Shown: positions 49,656-58,678, numbered from the stretch's first letter. The stretch is 64,000 nt of DNA from CAZKRL01 sp964555295 (GCA_964555295.1 CAZKRL010000009.1:1-64000), one strand, 5' to 3'. The notes: generated from the sequence alone by a model not told the origin. Made by a program: numbers and translations.

Positions 49656-51836
49656 TTACCTTTCATGTGTAATTATGAGAGGATAGGTAGTATGCCTCAG
49701 TACATCATTATTCCTCGAGACCACTTTTACGAAGTACCAGCCATCTGCACATTGCATCTCACAATAATTACCCATGCGTTGAAAGTCCATTGATCTTCCT
49801 GTTATGTCGGCTACTTGCACGGAAACAAGTTCGTTAAATTCAGACGTCTCTAACCACCAATACCCCGTTGAAGGATTTGGGAAGATGCGCAAGGGCGATG
49901 ATATAAGACCTTGGAATTCTGTTTGATGTAAGGCGTGATCTAATACCACTTGATATGGATTTACCTTGCCCATTCCCCAGCGCGCGTCTCCTGGGGCTGA
50001 AATGGGGCCGGTGAACTCGTCTACCCGTGCGGTATTCTTCAGGCGATCCTTCAAAATAGCTGGCGACATATCGGGGCTTTGCTGCAGTAATAGAGCGCAT
50101 ACACCACTTACACAGGGCGCCGACATCGAAGTTCCGCTGAACCTTGCAAAAGTGTAGGTCTGTCCCTGAAAATCAACCGACTCAATCGACCCTGTAGCAT
50201 CATCTGTCCAAGCTGAAATGGAAGAGCCAACACTTACGCCCGGGGCAGCAATATCCGGCTTCATTGCGCCCGTAATGAGTGGTCCGGTACTCGTAAATGG
50301 TGCGATGGCGCCGCCTGTTAAACTCCCTGCGGGATTTGTATAACGGGCAGAATAGGCCGCAACGCTGATAGCACTGCCAGTACACGCTGGCTCACTGATT
50401 CCGTAATTGCTATTACCTGATATGCCCACATTGCCCATGGTAATAAAAGGCGAGCCCCAATTACCAACACCATTTACCAATTCAATCACATTCCAACCGT
50501 GAACCGTACCATTCGAAGCGGTAAGATTGAGGCCGATGCGATAACTTGTATTGGTATTGCGCACACGAATGCGCATGTGTGGCCTGCCATTTAATACATA
50601 TGCAGAATCAACCATTATATTGTAAAAAACAGTGTCGCTATTTACGAGAAGATATCCCTCCTGGTAACTCGATGCGTTGCTGGTATGTATCCATTCTGTA
50701 GTGTTCAACTCTGTATAATTGTTCGCATGCACGCTGAGCCGAGCTTCAAAAGAATGACCTTGTTCACCCCATAGTGTGATGCTCTGCCCCCACATAGTTG
50801 GATAACTCGCATACGAGTCGAATTGAACTCTGGAAAGGGTCGTATCCTGATTGAATTCATGGCTGATATGAAAGTTAACATCGCCATTATTACCTGCTGA
50901 GCTTGAAAATACCACCCCCTGTTCTGAAAGTGCATCAATGGCTTGCGATAACAGTGAGTTGCCATCGAGCGTACCCATATATAGAAGTCCCCAACTCTGA
51001 TTGATCACTAGTCGTTTATTTTGGGAATCCGCAATGGATTTCATCCACGTGTAAGCATCAATAACCGAGGCGGCATCAATGAGAAAAGTGGCGAATAAAA
51101 AATTACACATTGGCGCCATACCAATATAATCCGTACCCGCACCAGAACCACCAGCAATTCCGGCCACGTGGGTGCCATGCGTTCCATAGGAATATATATT
51201 GGCCGTATCTCCTAAAGCACCGAGCAATTCTGCCTCAGTATTGAATTCTACACCGTAATCAAAGCCTTGCGGCTGATCACCGAATTGCCGGTATTGATCC
51301 CATGCTGCAATGATTCGAGTATGTCCGTTAAGACTGTCATAGAACATTGGATGCGTATAATCGAATCCCCAATCGGTTACTCCCACAATAACACCCTCAC
51401 CATTGAGACCATTGGGCAATCCCACTCCGGCATGAATACTATCAATACTTATATCTTCCCGTACCCGATTCAGGTGAGGTTGCACCCGATCAGGAACCTC
51501 TATATATTGAAACACACTATTCCATTGGATCAAAGGCAGATATTGAATATCAACTTTTAAAGTTTGGATATCCCCAATTCGAGAGCCTAATATCAAAGAG
51601 GATTCCGGCAATGCACTCCAATCCGGGTTTGAATTCAACTTCCCGAAAAGCGATAGAAACTGCCGACCTTGTATAGAATACACCGGCCATGAGGCACAAT
51701 CACATCGATCCTTCGTTTCTATTTGCTTTTGAATCTCTTGCAGTGAATATTGGGTATACGCCGACATTTTCTGTCCACACATCCCTTGCTCAAACAATAC
51801 AATCAAGACAAAGCAAATCAAAATAATTCGTTCCAT
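49656..51836 (-). CDS. Secreted subtilisin-like (S8) protease with T9SS type-A domain
   Basis: 726 residues from the ATG at 51836; the frame also opens at a TTG at 51845 that overlaps the algH stop. Signal peptide (MERIILICFVLIVLFEQGMCGQ). The peptidase S8 domain shows Asp in VTDWGFDYTHP, His in HGTHVAGIAGG, Asn in SSSAGNNGD and Ser in FSGTSMSAPC, so the triad is complete. A beta-sandwich insert lies between the Asn and Ser blocks. Residues ~650-726 are a type-A T9SS sorting domain (RIFPNPSTGYWWLET…WYFVKVVS), so it is exported to the surface or medium. It follows algH by 5 nt and is probably co-transcribed. Confidence 0.93.
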   Translation of the reverse strand: MERIILICFVLIVLFEQGMCGQKMSAYTQYSLQEIQKQIETKDRCDCASWPVYSIQGRQFLSLFGKLNSNPDWSALPESSLILGSRIGDIQTLKVDIQYLPLIQWNSVFQYIEVPDRVQPHLNRVREDISIDSIHAGVGLPNGLNGEGVIVGVTDWGFDYTHPMFYDSLNGHTRIIAAWDQYRQFGDQPQGFDYGVEFNTEAELLGALGDTANIYSYGTHGTHVAGIAGGSGAGTDYIGMAPMCNFLFATFLIDAASVIDAYTWMKSIADSQNKRLVINQSWGLLYMGTLDGNSLLSQAIDALSEQGVVFSSSAGNNGDVNFHISHEFNQDTTLSRVQFDSYASYPTMWGQSITLWGEQGHSFEARLSVHANNYTELNTTEWIHTSNASSYQEGYLLVNSDTVFYNIMVDSAYVLNGRPHMRIRVRNTNTSYRIGLNLTASNGTVHGWNVIELVNGVGNWGSPFITMGNVGISGNSNYGISEPACTGSAISVAAYSARYTNPAGSLTGGAIAPFTSTGPLITGAMKPDIAAPGVSVGSSISAWTDDATGSIESVDFQGQTYTFARFSGTSMSAPCVSGVCALLLQQSPDMSPAILKDRLKNTARVDEFTGPISAPGDARWGMGKVNPYQVVLDHALHQTEFQGLISSPLRIFPNPSTGYWWLETSEFNELVSVQVADITGRSMDFQRMGNYCEMQCADGWYFVKVVSRNNDVLRHTTYPLIITHER

Positions 51837-51841
51837 AATAT

Positions 51842-52411
51842 TCAATTTAAAGATGGATCATCGGGCATTTCAGAAAGCCATTTCCCCTTTTTACCCAGGC
51901 CTTTCATGATTTCCTTCCAAAGGTCATTGGAATCTGAATTCATTACAATCTCTTTTGGAACCGTGGTAACAAACCATGAATTTCCTTGTATTTCATTTTC
52001 GAGTTGCTTGGGCGACCATCCGCTGTAGCCCACGAAGAATCTGACTTGATCCTTATCCACCTTGCCAGATATCATGAGCTTACGAAGTCTATCGAAATCG
52101 CCACCCATATATATCCCCGGCATGATTTCAACGCTTTCTTTAATCTTCTCGCCAAGGGTATGCAAATAATAGAGGTTGCTGTTTTTTACTGGGCCGCCAA
52201 CGCTGATGCGACCGTTGTGATGTGGCATATTGTCGATTACCTGATCCAGATTCAATTCCAGGTAATTATTCAAAACAAAACCGAAGGAACCATCATCGTT
52301 GTGTTCACATAAAAAGATAACGGTTCGTTTAAAATAAGGGTCATTCAGAAAGGGTTCAGCGAGAAGCACATTCCCCTTAACCGGTTTTACATGAGGAGGT
52401 TTGATCTTCAT
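51842..52411 (-). CDS. algH: YqgE/AlgH family protein
   Basis: 189 residues, usual family length. Motifs: PVKGNVLLAEPFLNDPYFKRTVIFLCEHNDDGSFGFVLN, GGPVKNSNLYYLHT and FVGYSGWSPKQLENEIQGNSWFV. The family is widespread and described as a regulator in Pseudomonas, but its biochemistry is not settled. The box TACTTTCG ends 4 nt before the ATG and overlaps the last codons' neighbourhood of the RelE-like gene upstream. First gene of an algH-subtilase unit. Confidence 0.92.
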   Translation of the reverse strand: MKIKPPHVKPVKGNVLLAEPFLNDPYFKRTVIFLCEHNDDGSFGFVLNNYLELNLDQVIDNMPHHNGRISVGGPVKNSNLYYLHTLGEKIKESVEIMPGIYMGGDFDRLRKLMISGKVDKDQVRFFVGYSGWSPKQLENEIQGNSWFVTTVPKEIVMNSDSNDLWKEIMKGLGKKGKWLSEMPDDPSLN

Positions 52412-52415
52412 ATTT

Positions 52416-52423
52416 CGAAAGTA
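52416..52423 (-). promoter_or_regulatory. -7 box of algH, 4 nt before the ATG
   Basis: TACTTTCG on the minus strand directly after the stop of the RelE-like gene (52426-52424), then AAAT and the ATG at 52411. It means algH has its own promoter squeezed into the 12-bp spacer. Confidence 0.5.
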
Positions 52424-52708
52424 TCAATCACCATAATCTGTGAGAATATCAACAACAAAAATGCTATCGCCTTCCGTGAAGAAGAACAGTTTGTAGTTGA
52501 GAATAATTGCCACTCTAATATCTCTTTCACCGATCATACCAATGGAAACTCCGGGAGTTCCGGGTCGCTGGTTAAGTAAGTGTATTCGCTGAAGCAATCT
52601 CTTCCGCGTTCGTTCGCCTGCGATGAGAGATGCCTGTTGCAATTCTGTTACAAGGTGTCGCATAGATTCAACGGCACTTGACGAAAACAATACGCTGCGC
52701 TTTGACAT
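52424..52708 (-). CDS. RelE/ParE-like protein, no antitoxin seen
   Basis: 94 residues from the ATG at 52708. The open frame extends to 52927, overlapping lpxC, but the upstream translation looks random; a TATATTGC box lies 4 nt before this ATG. Another Met at 52723 is possible. The pattern FSSSAVESMRHLVTELQQA…RLLQRIHLLNQRPGTPG…RDIRVAIILNYKLFFFTEGDSIFVVDILTD follows the RelE/ParE toxin fold (helix pair, then R…Y.L.Y….I.I..I.D strands). No antitoxin gene stands next to it: lpxC diverges upstream and algH follows. It may be a domesticated or orphan member. Confidence 0.65.
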   Translation of the reverse strand: MSKRSVLFSSSAVESMRHLVTELQQASLIAGERTRKRLLQRIHLLNQRPGTPGVSIGMIGERDIRVAIILNYKLFFFTEGDSIFVVDILTDYGD

Positions 52709-52857
52709 GCGCGCAATATACATTGAACCAAAACAATAATAGTTAGAGGATTTGAACCAGGAGTAAACTGAAACCAATAAAAACAGCATACATTTTTTTT
52801 GACAATTGGATTGTTTATGATAATTGAATTGATTCCATTTCCAACATGCTATCGAAT

Positions 52858-52865
52858 TAGATTTG
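52858..52865 (+). promoter_or_regulatory. -7 box of the lipid A operon
   Basis: TAGATTTG, a perfect TAnnTTTG, 30 nt before the lpxC/fabZ ATG at 52896. Confidence 0.45.
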
Positions 52866-52895
52866 TGACTTACGAAACTGATTAGTTGATAATCG

Positions 52896-54326
52896 ATGAA
52901 AAAGAATAGACAACGCACCATCATCAAAACAGTGGAACTAATGGGAGTGGGACTTCACACTGGTCAGAAATGTGGTGTCACACTTCATCCTGCTCCGGAA
53001 AATCACGGATATGTATTTCGATTGATCGATCATCCTGACAAGCCCAGGATTCCAGCCGATTGCGATTTGGTTGTATCAACGCAACGTGGAACCACCCTTG
53101 AGTATAATGGTCACCGCGTGCACACCACCGAACATCTATTGGCCGCCATTTACGGAAGTATGATTGACAATATACTGATTGATGTAAGCGGACCAGAAAT
53201 ACCCATCATGGATGGTAGTGCAATGCCTTTTATTGCCGCGATTGAATCTTCTGGTATTCAAGAGCAGGATGCCGAGAGAGAATATTTGGTACTTGATGAA
53301 AACATAACATATGAGGACAACGAGAAGCAAATTGAAATGCTCGCTGTTCCCACAAAGGGGGGCGAATTTCGGCTTACGGTTATGGTCGATTATAACTCGC
53401 CAGTCCTCGGTACACAGCATGCTCACATGTATGAATTAGATCATTTTGTTGATGAAATTGCACGTTGCCGAACGTTTGTTTTTCTGAAGGAATTAGCTAT
53501 TCTGGCAAAGAATGGATTGATTAAGGGAGGAAGTTTGGATAATGCGATTGTTCTGGCAGAGCGGCCATATACTAAAGATGAAATCATCGAAATTACACAG
53601 CAGATTGGCAGGGAAGATTCCGACATCAGTATCAATGAGGCCGGGGTTTTGAATACCACCAAATTACATTTTGAAAATGAACCAGCCCGACATAAACTTT
53701 TGGATATCGTTGGTGATTTGGCATTGGTAGGTCGTTTCATTCGCGGACATATTCTTGCTGCGCGACCGGGTCATTTCGGGAATGTAGAATTTGCTAAAAT
53801 CCTGAAGCAAAGATTCAAGAATCAAAACAAAGGGTTACCGAAAATTGATTTGACAGCTAAGCCGCTGTTTGATATTCAGGACATCACCCGAATGTTACCT
53901 CATCGCTATCCGTTTTTACTTGTGGATCGAATCTTGGCCATGGATGCAAATAGTATTACCGGCATGAAAAATGTTACGATGAATGAACCCTTTTTTCAAG
54001 GACATTTTCCAGGAAATCCGGTAATGCCGGGCGTTCTACAAATTGAGGCACTTGCTCAGGCGGGTGGCATCTTCGCACTTTCCCAAGTGGAAGACCCGGA
54101 GAATTACAGCACGTATTTCATGAAAATTGATGGTGTTAAGTTTAAGCAAAAAGTAGTTCCTGGAGACACCTTGATATTTCACCTTGTACTTGAAAGTCCA
54201 ATACGGAGAGGGCTGGTGCACATGAAAGGTACGGTGTATGTAAATCAAAAGGAGGTTTGCGAAGCACTGATGTTGGCGCAGGTAGTGAGAGACAGAGTAA
54301 ATCAGAACAATACACAAACAGCATGA
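52896..54326 (+). CDS. lpxC/fabZ: Bifunctional LpxC-FabZ: UDP-3-O-acyl-GlcNAc deacetylase / hydroxyacyl-ACP dehydratase
   Basis: 476 residues. Residues ~1-320 are LpxC, the zinc deacetylase that commits to lipid A: VELMGVGLHTGQ, zinc His80 in HTTEHLLAAIYG, and the second zinc site in EPARHKLLDIVGDLAL. Residues ~325-470 are FabZ: LPHRYPFLLVDRI (catalytic His), FFQGHFPGNPVMPGVLQIEALAQAGG (catalytic Glu). The fusion is a hallmark of Bacteroidota and joins lipid A synthesis to fatty-acid elongation. Its stop overlaps the lpxA ATG (ATGA), so both are coupled. Confidence 0.97.
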   Translation: MKKNRQRTIIKTVELMGVGLHTGQKCGVTLHPAPENHGYVFRLIDHPDKPRIPADCDLVVSTQRGTTLEYNGHRVHTTEHLLAAIYGSMIDNILIDVSGPEIPIMDGSAMPFIAAIESSGIQEQDAEREYLVLDENITYEDNEKQIEMLAVPTKGGEFRLTVMVDYNSPVLGTQHAHMYELDHFVDEIARCRTFVFLKELAILAKNGLIKGGSLDNAIVLAERPYTKDEIIEITQQIGREDSDISINEAGVLNTTKLHFENEPARHKLLDIVGDLALVGRFIRGHILAARPGHFGNVEFAKILKQRFKNQNKGLPKIDLTAKPLFDIQDITRMLPHRYPFLLVDRILAMDANSITGMKNVTMNEPFFQGHFPGNPVMPGVLQIEALAQAGGIFALSQVEDPENYSTYFMKIDGVKFKQKVVPGDTLIFHLVLESPIRRGLVHMKGTVYVNQKEVCEALMLAQVVRDRVNQNNTQTA

Positions 54327-55105
54327 TATCACCTCAAGCTCATATACATCCCGGTGCTTCCATTGGTGTGAACGTAGAAATTGGACCATTCACAACTGTG
54401 TATTCTGATGTGGTCATTGGTGAAGGGAGTTGGATTGGCCCCGGCGTAACCATAATGGATGGCGCCCGCATCGGCAAAAACTGTAGGATATTTCCAGGTG
54501 CCGTTATTTCTGCAATTCCTCAAGATTTAAAGTTTGAGGGTGAAGCGACTACAGCCGAAATTGGTGATCATACTACAATTCGGGAATGCTGTACCATCAA
54601 TCGGGGCACGCGCGACAGGAATAAAACAGTGGTTGGATCCCATTCACTGCTGATGGCGTATGTGCATATCGCGCATGATGCCATCATTGGTAATCACTGT
54701 ATTATCGCTAACTCTGCGAACATCGCGGGTCACGTTACCGTGGAAGATTGGGTAATTATTGAAGGTGTTGTAGCGATACAACAATTTGTCAGGGTGGGCC
54801 AACATGCTTTCATTGCAGGCGGAAGTTTGGTCAGAAAGAATGTTCCACCTTACGTCAAAGCTGCAAGAGAGCCGCTCAGTTTTGCCGGCGTAAACACAGT
54901 CGGTCTGAGAAGGAGAAATTTCGACAATGGAACCATTGCACACATCGAAGACATATACCGCATGATTTATGTTCATAATAACAATATGACCCGTGCGCTT
55001 CATGCAGCCGACATGGAATTGCCAAGGACTGCGGAGAAATCCATCATCCTTGACTTCATTAAAGAAAGCGATAAGGGCATTATTCGCGGTCCCCAAGGAG
55101 TTTGA
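54323..55105 (+). CDS. lpxA: UDP-N-acetylglucosamine O-acyltransferase
   Basis: 260 residues from the ATG at 54323 (MISPQAHIHPGASIGVNVEIG), the standard length; the frame opens earlier inside lpxC/fabZ but that is an artefact. Left-handed beta-helix hexapeptide repeats dominate residues 1-190 (IGPFTTVYSDVVIGEG, IGPGVTIMDGARIG), with the catalytic His in VHIAHDAIIGNHCII. The C-terminal helical domain ends EKSIILDFIKESDKGIIRGP. It adds the first acyl chain to UDP-GlcNAc in lipid A synthesis. Overlaps lpxC/fabZ by 4 nt and precedes an ABC ATPase by 2 nt. Confidence 0.97.
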   Translation: MISPQAHIHPGASIGVNVEIGPFTTVYSDVVIGEGSWIGPGVTIMDGARIGKNCRIFPGAVISAIPQDLKFEGEATTAEIGDHTTIRECCTINRGTRDRNKTVVGSHSLLMAYVHIAHDAIIGNHCIIANSANIAGHVTVEDWVIIEGVVAIQQFVRVGQHAFIAGGSLVRKNVPPYVKAAREPLSFAGVNTVGLRRRNFDNGTIAHIEDIYRMIYVHNNNMTRALHAADMELPRTAEKSIILDFIKESDKGIIRGPQGV

Positions 55106-55107
55106 CC

Positions 55108-55743
55108 TTGAAGATTTGTCTCCATCATATAGGAAAAAGATACTCGGCTCAATGGATATTTCGCAATGTCAATTGGGAGCTTTCCGCGGGCAAATGCTAT
55201 TCTATTTTGGGCAATAATGGTTCTGGAAAATCCACCTTGTTACAAATCATTTCTGGTTATATAACGCCTTCAGAAGGAAGTATACAATGGCATCTTTTAT
55301 CTGGACCAACAACTCGCGAAGATTTATATAAACATGTGTCCTTTTGTACACCGCCCACTCAGTTACATAGCGAATGGACCATTTCTGAAAACATAGATTT
55401 TCATCTGCGGTTTAAGCGTGTGACGATACAAAAAAGCGAGTTACTTCTAACTGCAATGCTAGAAAATCATGCGGATAAAAAATTCCGCAATCTTTCCAGC
55501 GGAATGCAACAACGGTTGAAATTGGTTCTTGCGTGTTACACCGACTGCGAGCTATTACTACTTGATGAACCATGCTCGCATCTCGATTCAAATGGAATTA
55601 TATGGTACAAGAAACTTTTGGAAACATCTGTGAAAAATAAAATAGTGGTCATCGCTTCTAACTCGCATAAAGATGAAACGTTTTTATGCGCTGAGAATTT
55701 CTCGATAGAGCATGGTCAAACCAAATTCGGCGGTGCTTCCTGA
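55108..55743 (+). CDS. ABC transporter ATP-binding protein
   Basis: 211 residues from TTG at 55108. A TTG six bases earlier (55102) overlaps the lpxA stop, but the SD AAGGAG at 55095-55100 is 7 nt from the later TTG and only 1 nt from the earlier one, and MKICLHHIGKRYSAQWIF is a natural start. Walker A ILGNNGSGKSTLLQ, signature LSSGMQQRLKLVLACY and Walker B LLLLDEPCSHLD are intact. No permease gene is adjacent, so the membrane partner is elsewhere. Position after lpxA in Bacteroidota is common, but its substrate is unknown. Its 3' end overlaps the convergent DUF4301 gene by 28 nt. Confidence 0.9.
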   Translation: MKICLHHIGKRYSAQWIFRNVNWELSAGKCYSILGNNGSGKSTLLQIISGYITPSEGSIQWHLLSGPTTREDLYKHVSFCTPPTQLHSEWTISENIDFHLRFKRVTIQKSELLLTAMLENHADKKFRNLSSGMQQRLKLVLACYTDCELLLLDEPCSHLDSNGIIWYKKLLETSVKNKIVVIASNSHKDETFLCAENFSIEHGQTKFGGAS

Positions 55744-57227
55744 TGTCCTGCCCGCAGAAGATCATTGACCGTCTTTACCGGATTGAATGTTGAAACAGGC
55801 ACCTCTACAAACACCGTATTCCAATGCGCCATTGACCCATTCCATAAACCCGGGTGTTCAAGTGCCTTTATTACATGACCTTCGTAAAACTTCTCCGAGA
55901 CGAAGCCTGAGGTTCGATCTATGAATTGATTCAGATCATAATTTTTACCATGTCGGTCGCGTATAGAGCAAACAATATCTACCGGATTGAAGTGGGTTGC
56001 ATTAGCAAATATTCTCGATTGTTGAACGTCATCCAAATCGAGCTGACTTTTCTCAGCGATCTGCTTTGTCAGGTATCCGCCTGGCATTCTAATCCAAAAT
56101 GGACCGCCCCCGGGTTCGCCTTCATTTCGCACCATCCCACAAACGCGCAGCGGACGATCCAACCGCTGTCGTGCGAAATGTAAAAGCTCTGCCTCCCCTA
56201 CTCCATATGGAATCCCCGGCTGAAACCAAACTTGTATGAACTCCAACGCTGACTCGATATCTACCATCCTACCAAGTTCCAAAACTTCTAGATAGTAATC
56301 CATCTGCTTTCGAAGTTCAATAAGAAGTCCAGCAAGTACCTGCTTATAAAACACCGTTTCAGGAAACAAATGCTGGCCACATACATTATCTATATTCTTG
56401 ATGAAGATAATGTCAGCATCCAGCTTTGAAAGATTGGAAATCAAGCTACCATGACCACCAGGTCTAAATAGTATCTCCCCATTTGAAGTTCGATACAGAT
56501 CATTGGATTTAGTTAGCGAAGGTGTATCAGTGTCTATGCCTTGTTCGCTGTAAGTAATTTCGATATGCTCATAGGGAAATGACTTCAACTTATCCTCAAA
56601 GTATCCTTGCACCCAGCGCGTATTTTGTGGCGCCAGGGTAAAATGAATTCTGCATCTTCCATCAGATTGCTTGGCATATGCCATGGCCTCATGTATATGC
56701 TCATCAAATGCAGTGCGAGATTCATCACCATTCTGATGAAATATCACCATTCCTTTGAGCTGACTATCATAGTTCAAACCTTCCCCGGAAAGAATAAAGG
56801 AAAAGATTTCATGCCATTTATCATGCTCAATCAATTCATTCAAATCCAAGTCTCTCGCAGCCAGTTTTGATTTCAGTTCATCAAAAAAGGGAAATCTTGA
56901 GAAATTAAGAATAAACTCTTCCGTAGATTCTCCCACATCAATTGTATCGAACGACTTGAGGTGTTTGAACATCCTGCTGGCTGCACCTGAGGCAGGTACA
57001 AATTTCAGCTTCGAATAGGATGCGCCTTCACGCTGATACAGGTTTACTAAACGGTTTGCCTCTGCTGCGCTCAAAACCATTATGCCATCACCTGCTGTGC
57101 ATGGCCGATCCAATCTCCAATGCTGAGTGGAGTGAATAAAACCACTGATCATTCTTTCAAAATCATCAGTTCTATAACCCCGTTGTTTAATTTGCTCTAG
57201 ATCCTTGTTTGCTAAATTAAAATTCAT
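55716..57227 (-). CDS. DUF4301 family protein
   Basis: 503 residues matching DUF4301 of Bacteroidota: LKFVPASGAASRMFKHL, KGMVIFHQNGDESRTAFDEHIHEAM, LFRPGGHGSLISNLSKLDADIIFIKNIDNVC and VCGMVRNEGEPGGGPFWI. The PASGAASRMF and FRPGGHGSL motifs resemble nucleotide-sugar pyrophosphorylase folds, so a nucleotidyltransferase-like activity is plausible but not shown. No signal peptide; cytoplasmic. The start follows the HPt gene stop by 7 nt, so HPt-DUF4301 is a likely operon. Confidence 0.88.
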   Translation of the reverse strand: MNFNLANKDLEQIKQRGYRTDDFERMISGFIHSTQHWRLDRPCTAGDGIMVLSAAEANRLVNLYQREGASYSKLKFVPASGAASRMFKHLKSFDTIDVGESTEEFILNFSRFPFFDELKSKLAARDLDLNELIEHDKWHEIFSFILSGEGLNYDSQLKGMVIFHQNGDESRTAFDEHIHEAMAYAKQSDGRCRIHFTLAPQNTRWVQGYFEDKLKSFPYEHIEITYSEQGIDTDTPSLTKSNDLYRTSNGEILFRPGGHGSLISNLSKLDADIIFIKNIDNVCGQHLFPETVFYKQVLAGLLIELRKQMDYYLEVLELGRMVDIESALEFIQVWFQPGIPYGVGEAELLHFARQRLDRPLRVCGMVRNEGEPGGGPFWIRMPGGYLTKQIAEKSQLDLDDVQQSRIFANATHFNPVDIVCSIRDRHGKNYDLNQFIDRTSGFVSEKFYEGHVIKALEHPGLWNGSMAHWNTVFVEVPVSTFNPVKTVNDLLRAGHQEAPPNLV

Positions 57228-57234
57228 ACCATCA

Positions 57235-57594
57235 CTAATTATCCTGGCGTGCCAGATACATTTCTAAACTGGAAGTACAAAGCTTCAGCTTATCTCTGAG
57301 GAGTTGAATTTTTTCTTCCATGTTTTCATACCTACCTGCCTTACCGCTCAATTCAATATCTATCAATATTATCTCCAATTCCTTTAGACCCAACATAGAA
57401 GTTGAACTCTTCGATTTGTGTGCGAGGGGATGAATCGCGTCAAATTTCCCCTCCCTCAGATTTCTCTCCATCATCCTCACATATTCCGGAACCTGCTGGA
57501 GGAATAACTCTACAATATGCACTACCAAAGCTCTATTTCCCTGAAAAACTTGGTTGAGGTAGGAAAGATCATATGATTGCGCATCGCCTGCCAT
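57235..57594 (-). CDS. Histidine phosphotransfer (HPt) domain protein
   Basis: 119 residues, almost only an HPt four-helix bundle. The phospho-accepting His59 is in IHPLAHKSKSSTSMLGL, the HPt signature. HPt proteins relay phosphate between response regulators or hybrid kinases; no kinase or regulator is near, so the partner is elsewhere in the genome. A TACTTTTA box ends 4 nt before the ATG. It forms a unit with the DUF4301 gene 7 nt downstream, a pairing that hints at signal-controlled activity but is not proven. Confidence 0.85.
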   Translation of the reverse strand: MAGDAQSYDLSYLNQVFQGNRALVVHIVELFLQQVPEYVRMMERNLREGKFDAIHPLAHKSKSSTSMLGLKELEIILIDIELSGKAGRYENMEEKIQLLRDKLKLCTSSLEMYLARQDN

Positions 57595-57598
57595 GAGA

Positions 57599-57606
57599 TA
57601 AAAGTA
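57599..57606 (-). promoter_or_regulatory. -7 box of the HPt gene, 4 nt before the ATG
   Basis: TACTTTTA on the minus strand (one mismatch), then TCTC and ATG at 57594. Confidence 0.35.
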
Positions 57607-57651
57607 ATCCGATTTATCAAGTGAAATGACGTTGTCTCACAAATTGCGCAT

Positions 57652-57659
57652 TAAAATTG
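57652..57659 (+). promoter_or_regulatory. Possible -7 box of galE, 5 nt before GTG
   Basis: TAAAATTG (one mismatch to TAnnTTTG), then TGGGC and GTG at 57665. It supports the GTG as start over the ATG at 57626. Confidence 0.35.
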
Positions 57660-57664
57660 TGGGC

Positions 57665-58678
57665 GTGAGAAATGTTTTGGTTACCGGCGGTGCCGGGTAT
57701 ATTGGCACACACACAGTAGTTGCTCTGTTGGAGAATGGTTACAACCCCATCATAGTCGATAATTTTTCAAACTCCTTACCCGCCATAATGCCAAGACTTG
57801 AAGAGCGATGTGGTCGGTCTGTTATTCTGCACGAGTTAGACTGTTGTGACGCGACAGCATTAATTAAAATTGCCAGACAGTATGAGTGTAGCGCGGTTAT
57901 ACATTTTGCTGCATTTAAGGCAGTTGGTGAGTCTGTTGAACATCCCATCAAATACTATCACAATAATCTCACTTCGATGTCGGCGGTTATTGAATGCATG
58001 TATAACTGTGGTATAAAGGATTTGGTTTTTAGCAGTAGTTGCACCGTATACGGTCAGCCAGATGTTATGCCAGTCAATGAACACACGCCGATGCTTCCGG
58101 CAGCTTCACCATATGGTTATACCAAACAGATATGCGAGAAAATGCTCTTGGATGTTCACCACTCCACGAGGCCATTGAATGTTGCAATTCTCCGTTACTT
58201 CAATCCCGTTGGGGCCGATGCCAGCGGCATGATTGGAGAGCTGCCTCTCGGAACACCCAACAACTTGTTGCCTTACGTTGCTCAAACCGCAGCGGGCATC
58301 AGAGAAATATTGACTGTTTTCGGAAATGATTACAATACACCAGACGGCAGCTGCATCCGCGATTTCATTCATGTTAGTGATCTCGCTGATGCTCACGTTG
58401 CATCATTGAATTGGCTTGAACATCAATCTGGTTCAATTGAAATTTTCAACCTTGGACAAGGTAAAGGAAACAGCGTACTTGAAGTGATTGAAACTTTTAA
58501 ACGCGTTAATGGCGTTCATGTGCCACATCGAATTGGTAGTCGCCGAAGCGGGGATATTGAAAAAATTTGGGCTTCGGCTGATAAGGCCGCACAAATACTC
58601 GGATGGAAAACCCTCCGGAACCTCGATGATGCAGTGAGAGACTCATGGGTTTGGCAATTGAACTTGCCCACATTGTAA
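57665..58678 (+). CDS. galE: UDP-glucose 4-epimerase
   Basis: 337 residues from GTG at 57665 (MRNVLVTGGAGYIGTHTVV), the natural beginning of GalE; an ATG 13 codons earlier is in frame. Extended SDR: NAD loop TGGAGYIG, VIHFAAFKAVGESVEHPI, catalytic YGYTK (with the Ser in FSSSCTVYGQP), and the UDP-binding GTPNNLLPYVAQTA. It interconverts UDP-glucose and UDP-galactose (possibly also the GlcNAc forms), supplying sugars for LPS and surface glycans. Normal length, monocistronic. Confidence 0.95.
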   Translation: MRNVLVTGGAGYIGTHTVVALLENGYNPIIVDNFSNSLPAIMPRLEERCGRSVILHELDCCDATALIKIARQYECSAVIHFAAFKAVGESVEHPIKYYHNNLTSMSAVIECMYNCGIKDLVFSSSCTVYGQPDVMPVNEHTPMLPAASPYGYTKQICEKMLLDVHHSTRPLNVAILRYFNPVGADASGMIGELPLGTPNNLLPYVAQTAAGIREILTVFGNDYNTPDGSCIRDFIHVSDLADAHVASLNWLEHQSGSIEIFNLGQGKGNSVLEVIETFKRVNGVHVPHRIGSRRSGDIEKIWASADKAAQILGWKTLRNLDDAVRDSWVWQLNLPTL

